The notes under the pieces: generated by a model
What the model was told of the DNA's origin: nothing
The model's database searches: none
What the model saw: only the letters and a program-made list of their open reading frames with translations
Part shown: positions 8,947 through 17,535 of the stretch, one piece after another
How positions within the stretch are numbered: the stretch's first letter is position 1
How the letters are laid out: every line of letters starts with the position of its first letter
Origin: Syntrophobacter sp963666995
GTDB lineage: Bacteria; Desulfobacterota; Syntrophobacteria; Syntrophobacterales; Syntrophobacteraceae
Assembly (NCBI GenBank): GCA_963666995.1
Contig: OY762941.1
Span: 1,550,001 to 1,614,000, forward strand
DNA: 64,000 bases
Direction of reading: 5' to 3'
Program-made: the position numbers and the translations under genes

Positions 8947-9642
8947 TCAGGCATGGCGGAAGTAGCGTCTTTCGGGGCGGCCGACGACGCCGTAGAGGAG
9001 GTCGGCGGCGAGGAAGCCTTCACTGACGAGGTATTCGAGGTAGCGGCGGGCGGTGGAACGGCTCACGCCGACGCGCTCGGCGACTTCCTCCGCACTGAAG
9101 GTATCGGCAGAGGGACCCGCGAAAACCCTGCGAACCTTTCGCAGGGTCAGGGGATCGATGCCTTTCGGGGTCTGAGGGCTCTCGCTTTCCCGGCTGGGTT
9201 GGGTGCGAAGCAGGCGGTCCACATCCTTCTGGTCCACGGTGCCTCCGGTCCGCATACGGGCGAGGTAATCACGGTACTTCAGAAGCGCTTCGTTAAAGCG
9301 GGGCAGGAAAACCGGCTTCACGATATAGTCGAACACGCCGCCGCGCAGAGCTTCCTGCAGCGAGGTCATTTCACGGGCGGCGGTGATGAGAATGACGTCG
9401 ATGGGAAAGGCCCCCGCACGCAGCCTCCGGAGTAACTCCAGACCGTTGCCCTCCGGGAAGAACAGATCGAGCAGCACCAGGTCCGGGGCCAGCACTTCGG
9501 CCATTTCTTCGGCATCCGCGAGCGTGTTGGCAATCCCCACAACTTCGAAACCGTCAACTTTTTCAGTAAACCGGCGGTGCAATTCCGAGATACGCAGGTC
9601 GTCCTCGACGATAAGCACCCGGATCGGACTCTCGCTCATCAT
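8947..9642 (-). CDS. CitB/DcuR-type response regulator
   Basis: A 231-residue two-domain regulator. The receiver domain (residues 5-120) has the acidic pair in VLIVEDD, the phospho-acceptor Asp near residue 58 in LVLLDLFFPEGNG, a Thr in ILITAA and Lys in DYIVKPVF. The C-terminal part has the helix-turn-helix TFSAEEVAERVGVSRSTARR typical of the CitB/DcuR family. Its start codon overlaps the stop of the kinase gene (ATGA), so the two are translationally coupled. The Dcu transporter about 250 bp downstream is the natural target. Confidence 0.92.
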   Translation of the reverse strand: MMSESPIRVLIVEDDLRISELHRRFTEKVDGFEVVGIANTLADAEEMAEVLAPDLVLLDLFFPEGNGLELLRRLRAGAFPIDVILITAAREMTSLQEALRGGVFDYIVKPVFLPRFNEALLKYRDYLARMRTGGTVDQKDVDRLLRTQPSRESESPQTPKGIDPLTLRKVRRVFAGPSADTFSAEEVAERVGVSRSTARRYLEYLVSEGFLAADLLYGVVGRPERRYFRHA

Positions 9643-11315
9643 TCTTCATCCCCTTCGACCGGCTCGCCCGGCTGTCCCGATTCCGGCATCACAGGTCCCT
9701 CGGCCCGGCGCTTGGGAATGATCACCGTAAACAGCGCTCCGCCCAACTCTCCGGTGGTAAAGGTTATATCACCCCCGAGCGCATTCACGGCCCGGTGCAC
9801 CAGGTAGAGTCCCATGCCCCGCCTGGTCTTGTCGCGCGTGGTCGCACCCTTTTCGAACAGGCTGTCCGCGATCTCGGGCGAAACCCCATGTCCCGAGTCT
9901 TCGACCTCGATGATCAGGTCAAGCCCGAGGTCGGTGAGAAAAAGCCGCACCTCGCCGCCCTCGCCCGCTTCGCGCACCGCCTCGAAGGCGTTGTCGCAAA
10001 GATTGCCGAGCACCGTCATCAAGTGGCCGCGGTCGATTTGCGGCGGGAGATCGACAAAGGAGCTGTCCGGATCGAGGTTGAAGTCGATCTTGAGTTCGCG
10101 AGCCCGGTTGAACTTGCCAAGGATGATCCCTGCGACCACAGGGTCGGGAACCGCCTGGGCGAGGGTCTTCACCAGATCCTGGTAGCCGCTCGCCTCGGTC
10201 ATGACCAGTTCGAGGGCTTCCTGGCAGGCGCCGATCTGAATCAGGCCGGCGATGGCGTGCAGCTTGTTGGAGTACTCGTGGGTCTGGACCCGAAGCAATT
10301 CCGAATATTCATGCATGTGCACAAGCTCGCGCGCAACCCTGTCGAGCTCATCCTTCGGGCGGAAACTGGCCACCGCTCCGGATGCACCGCCTTCACCAGA
10401 CAGGGGAACCACATTAACGATCATGGTACGGCCCGCTGCGGGCAACTCGTGGTCGAGCAGCTTCTCTCCGGCCGCGAGCGCCGTTTCCATCTCCGGGCAC
10501 TGGCAAATCTCGGCCAGGTGACAGCCGCGCAGGTCCTCATCCGGGCTCTGGCCGAGATAGCGCCGGGCCGCCTGGTTGACGAGGGTCAGTCGCCCGCTCC
10601 CGTCCACCGCCGTTATACCCTCGCGGATCGCTGCAATAATCGCATTGCGTTCCTGGAACAGGGCGGCGATTTCGTGCGGCTCGAGCCCGAAGATGGCCGC
10701 CTTGAACGCCCGGGCGATCAGCGCGGCGCCGAACACGCCCAGGAGGAGCACCAGTGCGGCATAACCGAGAATCTGCCGCTGTTGGGCATGCACCTGTGCC
10801 TTGATTCCGCTCTGCAGATACCCGACGGCCACAAAACCAATGACCTCTCCGGATCCGCTCCGCACCGGAGCGAATCCGCGCATCGACGGCCCCAAAGTGC
10901 CCACGGCCTGTGAGACATATGATTTGCCCTGCTCGATCGCCGGCTGGAAATCATCTCCGACGAACATCCTGCCGACATTGTCCGGATTGGGGTGACTGTA
11001 TCGCATCGCCTGCCGATCGGCCACAACGATATACTCGGCATCCGTTGCCCTGCGGGTCTGCTCGGCAAGCGCCTGGACAACCCGGGAATCGTGCATCAGG
11101 AGCCCTTCACGCATAACCGGATTGAGTGCAACCGCCTCCGCCAGCACCAGTGCTTTCTTGCCGATCTCCTGGAGCAGAATGGTGCGAACCGAGTCTGTTA
11201 AAAGAACGCCGATAAGGCTCGCCAGCAGCACCAGCAGCGCCGTCACGAGCAAGGTGAGCTTGGACTGCAGGGTCCTTGGCAGAAAGCGGCTTGTCCATCC
11301 AGGCAAAGACTTCAC
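9639..11315 (-). CDS. CitA/DcuS-type sensor histidine kinase
   Basis: I choose GTG 11315, preceded by GGAGGAACCGA, over the longer TTG frame from 11381. The 558-residue kinase has a first membrane segment near residues 20-42, a periplasmic PAS-like sensor (NPVMREGLL, then YIVVADRQAMRYSHPN, matching the Cache/PDC ligand fold of CitA and DcuS), a second membrane segment near 180-200 and a cytoplasmic PAS. The family phospho-acceptor box RVQTHEYSNKLHAIAGL and the ATPase motifs LCDNAFEAV, DSGHGV and GMGLYLV follow. External citrate or C4-dicarboxylate is the expected signal, and the transporter next door favours C4-dicarboxylates. Confidence 0.92.
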   Translation of the reverse strand: MKSLPGWTSRFLPRTLQSKLTLLVTALLVLLASLIGVLLTDSVRTILLQEIGKKALVLAEAVALNPVMREGLLMHDSRVVQALAEQTRRATDAEYIVVADRQAMRYSHPNPDNVGRMFVGDDFQPAIEQGKSYVSQAVGTLGPSMRGFAPVRSGSGEVIGFVAVGYLQSGIKAQVHAQQRQILGYAALVLLLGVFGAALIARAFKAAIFGLEPHEIAALFQERNAIIAAIREGITAVDGSGRLTLVNQAARRYLGQSPDEDLRGCHLAEICQCPEMETALAAGEKLLDHELPAAGRTMIVNVVPLSGEGGASGAVASFRPKDELDRVARELVHMHEYSELLRVQTHEYSNKLHAIAGLIQIGACQEALELVMTEASGYQDLVKTLAQAVPDPVVAGIILGKFNRARELKIDFNLDPDSSFVDLPPQIDRGHLMTVLGNLCDNAFEAVREAGEGGEVRLFLTDLGLDLIIEVEDSGHGVSPEIADSLFEKGATTRDKTRRGMGLYLVHRAVNALGGDITFTTGELGGALFTVIIPKRRAEGPVMPESGQPGEPVEGDEE

Positions 11316-11436
11316 TCGGTTCCTCCGTGACTTTGAGACTGCAGCCCAACCGGGCGGGGGGGAAAGTATGGCTGTTTCCAAGTGGAAAGATTACTAATAT
11401 ACTGGAAATCCACCAATGATCAAAAGGAGGTTTCAC

Positions 11437-12159
11437 ATGCCAGCGCCGTTCGTTTCTTTTCCTTCGTGGCTGACACAATGGATGCGGGAGCGCGACATAG
11501 TCCTCTGGGGTGCAGCCGACCTTCGAGGTTTTCTCACTCCCGCGGATGAAACCGGGCAAGGGTTCCCTGCCGCCCTTTCATGGGCCGTTCCCATGGACCC
11601 GCTCACCATGGCCGGAATACAACACGGCCCGACTCAGGTTTATGCGGACGCCTATACGGCGGCTAACAGCCTCATCAATGAAACGGGTGAACTGCTCGCG
11701 GCGGAAATCAGACGCCGTGGGCACGGAGCTCGGCCGCTCAGGGCTTCCGATCGCACCGATCCTGTAAACCTCAAAGGCGACTTCCCTCATAAGACCGCGG
11801 CAACCAGGGCCGGATTGGGGTGGATCGGCAGACATTGCCAGATCATCACCCGGCGGTTCGGCTCATGGGTTCGACTGGGAACGGTTTTCACGGATATGGA
11901 ACTTCCCTGCGGACCTCCCATGGAACGCAATTTTTGCGGACGCTGCACTCGTTGCGTCGATGCCTGCCCCGCCAAGGCATTGAAAGGTGCCGCATGGTAC
12001 CCTGGAATGGCACGGGAAGCAATTCTCGATGTCCATGCGTGCGACCGGTGGAAAAAGGAACGCTACTTCGAGTATCTTGCAGGGCACGTCTGCGGTATCT
12101 GTTCGGCGGTGTGTCCGTATGCGCTCAAAACACTGCAAAAGAGGGCTGACAAGGTGTAA
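11437..12159 (+). CDS. QueG-like double [4Fe-4S] protein
   Basis: The ATG at 11437 follows AAAGGAGGTTTCAC and is preferred to the one at 11416. The 240-residue protein carries a truncated epoxyqueuosine-reductase-like N-terminal part (HKTAATRAGLGWIGRH) and two cluster motifs, CGRCTRCVDACPAKAL and CGICSAVCPYAL, eight cysteines for two [4Fe-4S] centres. True QueG is longer (about 310-380) with a B12-binding start, so a housekeeping QueG role is doubtful. Related proteins in anaerobes are annotated as 4Fe-4S double-cluster proteins of unknown substrate. It is divergent from the dcu kinase gene. Confidence 0.8.
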   Translation: MPAPFVSFPSWLTQWMRERDIVLWGAADLRGFLTPADETGQGFPAALSWAVPMDPLTMAGIQHGPTQVYADAYTAANSLINETGELLAAEIRRRGHGARPLRASDRTDPVNLKGDFPHKTAATRAGLGWIGRHCQIITRRFGSWVRLGTVFTDMELPCGPPMERNFCGRCTRCVDACPAKALKGAAWYPGMAREAILDVHACDRWKKERYFEYLAGHVCGICSAVCPYALKTLQKRADKV

Positions 12160-12284
12160 AGCCGGCGAGCGGCCGTCCCGGGGTGAACGACTCGACCCGG
12201 GATGAACCAAATGGCGCGGCAGGGGGACGGAGATGAACGCAACACAGGACAAAGCATGCGTTTCGGTTTCCGGCGGGTGGAACC

Positions 12285-12707
12285 TCAGGTCAGGGAGATG
12301 ACTTTCTCCGCCACCTGCATGGAGGTGACAATATCCACCATGTTCGTGATCGCACCGACCCGCTTTTTCTCGAGGAGGCCGAAAGTCTCCAGGCAGCGGC
12401 CGCAGACGAGGATTTCGAGCCCTTCCCGGGCCAGTTCCTGAAGATGAGGCAAAACCTCCGCATCCTCCACAGCCAGCTTGACTCCCCCGTTCAACAGAAT
12501 CAGGCGCCATAGGTCTTCGTCCATCTCCTTCATGGTCTTGACGAAATTGGTGACGATACTTCGTCCAAGGTCGTCGTTTCCCTTGCCGAGGTGATCCGTG
12601 GCCAGAACCACCAGGGTCTTGCACCTGCCTTTGCCCCGGCTTTCATGGATTTCTCCGGCGCCGCCGCGCGCATGGTTTACCCGTTCGCTTCGCGTTGTTT
12701 CAGTCAT
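12285..12707 (-). CDS. YedF-like DsrE-fold protein lacking the TusA domain
   Basis: A 140-residue protein whose residues 30-140 match the C-terminal DsrE-like domain of the selenium-associated YedF family: LVVLATDHLGKGNDDLG, LILLNGGVKLA, LVCGRCLETFGL and ITNMVDIV. The two-residue signature CGRC holds the likely persulfide or selenium-carrying cysteine. Full-length YedF is about 200 residues with an N-terminal TusA domain (CPxP); here that part is replaced by about 28 basic residues. An AAGGAG site sits 7 bases before the ATG, so the short form looks genuine. Confidence 0.8.
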   Translation of the reverse strand: MTETTRSERVNHARGGAGEIHESRGKGRCKTLVVLATDHLGKGNDDLGRSIVTNFVKTMKEMDEDLWRLILLNGGVKLAVEDAEVLPHLQELAREGLEILVCGRCLETFGLLEKKRVGAITNMVDIVTSMQVAEKVISLT

Positions 12708-12866
12708 TTTTCACTCCTTTCGATGTTTAGGCGGGAAAGCGGTTTTCTCCAGGGACCCACGGTCAAGAACACATTGCTCCGCTCCTTCCATTCCCCATTG
12801 ACACATTCCAGGCTCCCGGCACCTTCAGCGATCTCCGAACCGTGTGAATAGGACCTGCCTCTCAGT

Positions 12867-12992
12867 TCACAAGACTTCCGGCCAGGCAGGACCCGGTCTG
12901 GCCCCGTCGGGCTCCCCGGAGGCCTCCCGTCCCGTTCGAAAGAGGTTCAGGACGCTCCGGGATAAGCGCGTTGCGCTCCGGGATTTATTCAT
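12867..12992 (-). CDS. Possible 41-residue basic peptide
   Basis: An ATG at 12992 lies behind a very good ribosome site (AAAGGAGATCAAGCG) and opens a 41-codon frame rich in Arg, Ser and Pro (starts MNKSRSATRLSRSVL). It sits 160 bp upstream of the YedF-like gene on the same strand and could be a leader peptide or a chance frame. No family is recognised. The rest of the 12708-13117 gap shows nothing else. Confidence 0.3.
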   Translation of the reverse strand: MNKSRSATRLSRSVLNLFRTGREASGEPDGARPGPAWPEVL

Positions 12993-13117
12993 CGCTTGAT
13001 CTCCTTTCCGGATGAAATTTCCTTTCAATCGTGATAGTAGAATATTGATCCATAATTATCGTGTCCAACGATTTGTTTCGAACGAGTCAATCGATAGAAG
13101 TGATAGAAGGAGAGGAT

Positions 13118-14011
13118 ATGGAAATCCGGCAATTGAGGTCATTCCAGACGGTGGCCAACCTCCTGAGCTTCAATCGGGCCGCCGGGCGGCTCCACTATGC
13201 TCAGTCCAGCATCTCGGCCCAGATTCAGGCCCTGGAGGAAGAACTCGGCGTACAGCTATTCGATCGTCTGGGAAGAAAGGTGCAGTTGACTGAAACGGGG
13301 GTGCAGTTGCTGCAGTACACGAACAAGATACTCGATCTGGTCGATGAGACGCATTCCGAAGTGACCGGAGACAAGGAGCCGCGGGGGACACTGACCATAA
13401 GGATCCCGGAATCTTTCGGCGTGCACCGGCTCCCGGCGGTGATCAAAGATTTTCATGCCCGCTTTCCGAAGGTCAAACTCAATTTCATCACCTGCACGCT
13501 TGAAGGCCTGGGAAAAGACCTCCGCAAGGGCTTGACCGACCTGGCCTTTCTCCTGGCGGAATCCGTCAGCGATTCGGACCTTCTGGTTGAAACCGTGGGG
13601 TTCGAATCCGTGGTGCTGGTGGCCGGTCCGAACCACCCCCTTGCTTCGAAGCGTTCCGTGCACACGAGGGACCTGGCCGGAGCGACGATGCTTTTTTCAA
13701 AAGTGGATTGCAGCTACAGGAGAATTTTCGAACAGTTCCTGGACCAGGAAGAAGTGAAAGACTTCAACCGGCTGGATTTCTACAGTGTTGAGGTCATCAA
13801 ACGGTGCCTCATGGCGGGAATCGGGATTGCGGTTCTGCCGGAAGTCGCCGTAGCGGAGGAAATTGCCCTGAAAAAGCTGGCCATCCTGCCCTGGTCGGAG
13901 GGCAGGATCGACGTGGCCGTATTGATGATATGGTACCGGGACAGGTGGATTTCACCCACTCTGAAGGCTTTCATGGACACAACGAAGAAGGTGATGGCTC
14001 GGCTTGCCTGA
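13118..14011 (+). CDS. LysR-family transcriptional regulator
   Basis: The ATG at 13118 has a good site (GAAGGAGAGGAT) and gives the canonical LysR start MEIRQLRSFQTVANLLSF, so the longer frame from 13061 is rejected. The 297-residue protein has the winged helix-turn-helix at residues 15-60 (FNRAAGRLHYAQSSISAQIQ, LGVQLFDRLGR) and a periplasmic-binding-like co-inducer domain from about 90. No divergent partner gene is visible; the upstream gap runs to the YedF-like gene. Confidence 0.93.
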   Translation: MEIRQLRSFQTVANLLSFNRAAGRLHYAQSSISAQIQALEEELGVQLFDRLGRKVQLTETGVQLLQYTNKILDLVDETHSEVTGDKEPRGTLTIRIPESFGVHRLPAVIKDFHARFPKVKLNFITCTLEGLGKDLRKGLTDLAFLLAESVSDSDLLVETVGFESVVLVAGPNHPLASKRSVHTRDLAGATMLFSKVDCSYRRIFEQFLDQEEVKDFNRLDFYSVEVIKRCLMAGIGIAVLPEVAVAEEIALKKLAILPWSEGRIDVAVLMIWYRDRWISPTLKAFMDTTKKVMARLA

Positions 14012-14014
14012 TCG

Positions 14015-14749
14015 TTATGCGATCTGGATAATCCGGCTGCTTCTCCTTTGCATCTTTACGCAAAACGCATATTTATCCGCTCGAAAGACGCTGGTGTAGT
14101 ATTCGACGACCCGGCCCCGCGGGACTGCGGTCAGCCGCTCGGCGGCCAACACGGCTGTCTTCGGGGAAATTCCCAGCAGCTTGGCATCCGCCTTGGTGGG
14201 CATCGCGCCCGTGATCTTCTGTTCAGCACTTTGCAGAATGATGCCGTTGGCTTCCAGCACGCTGTAAATGGTCACCATACTGAGATCGTAGCCTGCGAGC
14301 TTCAGGCCGATTTCCACCGGATAATGGGTCCTCTCCACCGCGATCGGGTTCTCGTCGGCGAACCGCAGCCTCTCGACGGCATAATACTCGGCGACTCCCA
14401 GAATCTTGGCTATCTGAGGTTCCCGTTTGACCCCATGCCACAAGAGTTTGGCCCCGGGTTTCATGCCCATGCTTTCAACCGTTTCAGTAAAGCTCCTGAT
14501 CGTCCCGAGCCACTCGTTCACCCTGTGAGAGGTCACGAAGGTTCCCTTGCCGTGAATCTTTTCCAGGAATCCGTCGCGAACGAGGGCGGAAACAGCCTCA
14601 CGCACCGTAGTCCTGCTGACCGCAAAGGTTTCCATCAACTCTCTCTCGCTGGGGATCCGCTCAGTATAGTCTCCCTTTCCGATTTCCCTTCTGAGTTCGT
14701 CTTTTAATTGCGCATGAAGCGGAATGGGGCTGGCTGCATCCAATGTCAT
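14015..14749 (-). CDS. GntR/HutC-family regulator with UTRA domain
   Basis: A 244-residue regulator. Residues 8-70 are the GntR winged helix (PLHAQLKDELRREI, IPSERELMETFAVSRTTVRE, KGTFVTSHR). The rest is a UTRA ligand domain (GVAEYYAVERLRFADENPIA, RTHYP, AAERL, VEYYTSVFRADKYAF). It is divergent from the MFS - SDR - glycyl radical enzyme operon, with perfect palindromes in the shared 490-bp gap, so it is the probable repressor of that operon and of itself, with a sulfonate or its catabolite as inducer (inference). Confidence 0.92.
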   Translation of the reverse strand: MTLDAASPIPLHAQLKDELRREIGKGDYTERIPSERELMETFAVSRTTVREAVSALVRDGFLEKIHGKGTFVTSHRVNEWLGTIRSFTETVESMGMKPGAKLLWHGVKREPQIAKILGVAEYYAVERLRFADENPIAVERTHYPVEIGLKLAGYDLSMVTIYSVLEANGIILQSAEQKITGAMPTKADAKLLGISPKTAVLAAERLTAVPRGRVVEYYTSVFRADKYAFCVKMQRRSSRIIQIA

Positions 14750-14807
14750 GACCGTGTCCTAACATCATTGAGGTTTAATGAACTATTCCCTGCCACGTTG
14801 TGACAAA

Positions 14808-14818
14808 GACATTATGAC
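14808..14818 (-). promoter_or_regulatory. Candidate GntR operator arm, copy 1
   Basis: GACATTATGAC here is the exact reverse complement of GTCATAATGTC at 15103-15113. The two copies face each other across about 280 bp between the divergent genes, one near each gene. The layout suits a repressor that binds both promoters. Confidence 0.5.
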
Positions 14819-15048
14819 GTACGAACCACTTCATTTAAAGAATAATTCGCTTTCTGTCAATTTCTTTTGGATCCGACGTGACATTCCCCGCCTGATTTCA
14901 TCCGTTCGCCTCCGGCGAGCAGCAAAATTCACGGCAGTGCACGGCTCGAATTTTTTCTTTTCCCGGGCGCCTTTTCTTGAGGCAATACCCGACCGGCCAT
15001 TGTTCCGGCAACGCTTGCAGCGGGGCGGAGAGGTTGATAAAAAAAACC

Positions 15049-15077
15049 TTGACTCGTGGATCCGGGTGCGATACTGT
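15049..15077 (+). promoter_or_regulatory. Sigma-70 promoter of the glycyl radical enzyme operon
   Basis: TTGACT at 15049-15054 and TACTGT at 15072-15077 are separated by 17 bases, an almost ideal housekeeping promoter. It points to the MFS - SDR - glycyl radical enzyme operon and would leave a leader of about 155 nt. Confidence 0.65.
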
Positions 15078-15091
15078 CACGACGTCGTGAC
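15076..15091. promoter_or_regulatory. Perfect 16-bp palindromic operator
   Basis: GTCACGACGTCGTGAC is a perfect palindrome covering the end of the -10 box and the expected transcription start. A repressor bound here would block the promoter. The divergent GntR-family gene is the natural binder; binding is inferred. Confidence 0.65.
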
Positions 15092-15102
15092 CTCGTGATG
15101 TT

Positions 15103-15113
15103 GTCATAATGTC
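15103..15113 (+). promoter_or_regulatory. Candidate GntR operator arm, copy 2
   Basis: GTCATAATGTC, an exact inverted copy of the element at 14808-14818, lies 12 bases after the perfect palindrome. It may be a second operator. Confidence 0.45.
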
Positions 15114-15241
15114 GGGATGATTTTATGGCAAAATGCAGGGCGAGCAGGTTGATCCCGATCGGATGCCGGAGCGAATTATCCAGTTGGAAACAGCTGGCTG
15201 TTGTATAATAATCATTCTCAACTTATCGCTAGGAGATCGTC

Positions 15242-16684
15242 ATGAGTCAACCTTCGGTTAGACATGAAGAAGTAAATCTACTATCGCGGTTAGACAGAGT
15301 CCCGATAACCAGGACGATTGTGCAAATCATCGCCCTCCTGGCATCCGTCTGGATAATCGAGGCCTTCGACATCGGGATCGTCGGCCAGGTCATACTCGTT
15401 CTCAAAAAGATCTGGAACCTCAGCCCGGGCGATATCGGGCTCCTCGGCACTTCCTCGACGGTCGGGATCGTCATCGGCCTCTATTTCGCCGGGCCGCTCA
15501 TCGACCGCTTCGGCCGTAAGAAAGTGCTCATCTGGGGCGTCTCGAGCTTTTCCTTCTTTACCCTCATCGGCGCTGCTTTCCCGAACCTCTACTGGATTGT
15601 CGCCATGCGCTTCATAGCAGGCCTTGGCGAGGGCGCCGTATTCCCGCTCCCTTACCTCATGATTTCGGAGTTCGTCGGCGCCAGGCGCAGGGGCACTCTG
15701 GTCAGTACGGCCAATGCCGTGCTGTGCGCGGCTTACGTCCTGCCGAGCCTGATCGGTGCCTGGGCGCTGGCGCAATTCCCGATGGAAACGGCCTGGAGAG
15801 TCCCCTTCATTGTGAGCGGCATCCCGATTCTCAGCGTTATCCTTTTTGCGAAATACCTTCCGGAATCGCCCCGCTGGCTGCTTCAGCGAGGCCGGATCGA
15901 TGAGGTGAGTCGCCTTGTGGAAAAGATTGAATCCGAGGCGAAAATCCCGAGCGACCCCCAGTTTATCAACGCCAACATCCTGAACTCGATGGCCGCACCG
16001 GAGGCGAAAGAAAAAGCCGGCAGCATATCGACTCTTCTCAAGCCGCCTTACCTCTCCCGCAGCCTCGTATCATGGGGTCTCTATACGGCAACGATCATGT
16101 TCTGGTATGTGATGCTGGTATATGGGGCGACGATGTTTTCAAACAAAGGCTTCGCCCTCGGCAGCGCAGTCATGTTCGCCGGCACCATAACGGTGATAGG
16201 CGCTTTCGGGGAGGTCCTGATAGGCCACCTTTCCGACAGCTACGGCCGCAAACCGGTTTATCTGATTTTCAGCATCCTCTCGACCGTCGGATGCATCATC
16301 ATGGCCCAGGCCAGTGCCATGACCATGCTCGTCGCGGGAGCCGTGGTAGCCGCGTTCTTTGGTTTTGGGACCCTGCCTCTGGCCAAGATCTACATAGCCG
16401 AACAGTATCCCACGCACCTGCGCGGAGTCGGAACCAGCATCGGAGAATCTGCGGCGAGGCTGCTGGGAGGCGTTCTGGCACCCTACTACATTCCTTTCAT
16501 ACTTGCTGAAGGGGGCGTCAACGCCGTTTTCTGGTTTGTGGGCATCGCGTTCATCTTCTTTGTCATTCCATTCATGCTGTGGGGCCGTGAAACCGCCAAT
16601 CTGAGTGTGGAAGAAACCGGGGCCGCGGTGACCGCTCCGCAGGTAAAAGAACGGAAACTAGGGCTTAAAGGCATCGATTCTTAG
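15242..16684 (+). CDS. MFS transporter, probable importer of the operon substrate
   Basis: A 480-residue 12-TM major facilitator. Sugar-porter/aromatic-acid porter landmarks are visible: GPLIDRFGRKKVLIWG in loop 2-3, GEGAVFPLPYLMISEF, PESPRWLLQRGR before the central loop and GHLSDSYGRKPVYL in loop 8-9. The AGGAGATCGTC site sets the ATG. It is the first gene of the operon, followed 10 bp later by an SDR and then the glycyl radical enzyme, so it most likely imports their substrate, perhaps a sulfonate (inference). Confidence 0.9.
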   Translation: MSQPSVRHEEVNLLSRLDRVPITRTIVQIIALLASVWIIEAFDIGIVGQVILVLKKIWNLSPGDIGLLGTSSTVGIVIGLYFAGPLIDRFGRKKVLIWGVSSFSFFTLIGAAFPNLYWIVAMRFIAGLGEGAVFPLPYLMISEFVGARRRGTLVSTANAVLCAAYVLPSLIGAWALAQFPMETAWRVPFIVSGIPILSVILFAKYLPESPRWLLQRGRIDEVSRLVEKIESEAKIPSDPQFINANILNSMAAPEAKEKAGSISTLLKPPYLSRSLVSWGLYTATIMFWYVMLVYGATMFSNKGFALGSAVMFAGTITVIGAFGEVLIGHLSDSYGRKPVYLIFSILSTVGCIIMAQASAMTMLVAGAVVAAFFGFGTLPLAKIYIAEQYPTHLRGVGTSIGESAARLLGGVLAPYYIPFILAEGGVNAVFWFVGIAFIFFVIPFMLWGRETANLSVEETGAAVTAPQVKERKLGLKGIDS

Positions 16685-16694
16685 GGGGATATCC

Positions 16695-17522
16695 ATGAAA
16701 CTTAAAGATCGGACAGGTCTTGTCACCGGCGGCAACGCAGGCATCGGAAAAGGCATCGCCCTGGCGTTTGCCAGGGAGGGGGCCAAGGTCGCCATTTGCG
16801 GCAGAAATGAAGAGACCTTGAAAGAAACCGTAAAGGAGCTTGAGGCCCTGGGGGCCGAGGCTCTGGGGATCAGGGCCGACGTATCGTCAAGCAAGGAGGT
16901 CAAGAAGCTTTTCTCCGAGGTTGTGGGCAGATTCGGCACTCTGGATATCCTCGTGAACAACGCGGGCATCTTCAGGTCGCACGAGGCAGGGGTCAGGGAC
17001 AGGATGAAGCACCTCGATCTGGTCACGACCCCGGTCAAGAAACATTCACTCCAGATCACCCGTTATATGAGCGATGAGGAGTGGGAGACCATGATTCAGG
17101 TCGACCTCAACAGTGTTTTTTACTGCACGCGCGAGGCCCTGAACATCATGGAAGACAAAGGCTACGGCAGGATCATCAATCTCGCCTCCATCTCCGGTAT
17201 TTCGGGCATCAGTTCCCACAGTCCCAACTATTCAGCAGCAAAAGGAGCCATCGTGGCCTTTACCCGGTCCGTGGGACATGAAGTCGCCGGCGCCGGGGTT
17301 TGCGTCAACTGTATCTCCCCGGGGTATATCGGCACTCCGCCCTTCGTTCGGGGGATCGAGAAAATGGGTCCCGAAAAGGCTGCCCGGCTCATGCAACTCG
17401 TTGCCGTCGGCAGGCTGGGAAAGATCGAAGAGATTGCTTCACTCGCGGTTTACCTGGCCTCGGAGGAAGCATCTTACATGATTGGTCAGATGATCAGCCC
17501 CAACGGGGGGCTTGTAATCTAA
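16695..17522 (+). CDS. Short-chain dehydrogenase/reductase
   Basis: A 275-residue classical SDR. The NAD(P) motif TGGNAGIG is at residues 11-18, NNAG at about 90, and the catalytic Ser, Tyr and Lys in ASISG...YSAAKGA at 165-185. PGYIGTPP follows. An insert of about 25 residues after NNAGIFRSHEAG enlarges the substrate side. It lies between the MFS and glycyl radical enzyme genes with gaps of 10 and 13 bp, so it should act in the same pathway, for example reducing or oxidising an aldehyde/alcohol pair such as sulfoacetaldehyde/isethionate (inference). Confidence 0.88.
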   Translation: MKLKDRTGLVTGGNAGIGKGIALAFAREGAKVAICGRNEETLKETVKELEALGAEALGIRADVSSSKEVKKLFSEVVGRFGTLDILVNNAGIFRSHEAGVRDRMKHLDLVTTPVKKHSLQITRYMSDEEWETMIQVDLNSVFYCTREALNIMEDKGYGRIINLASISGISGISSHSPNYSAAKGAIVAFTRSVGHEVAGAGVCVNCISPGYIGTPPFVRGIEKMGPEKAARLMQLVAVGRLGKIEEIASLAVYLASEEASYMIGQMISPNGGLVI

Positions 17523-17535
17523 TAAGGAGGATATC

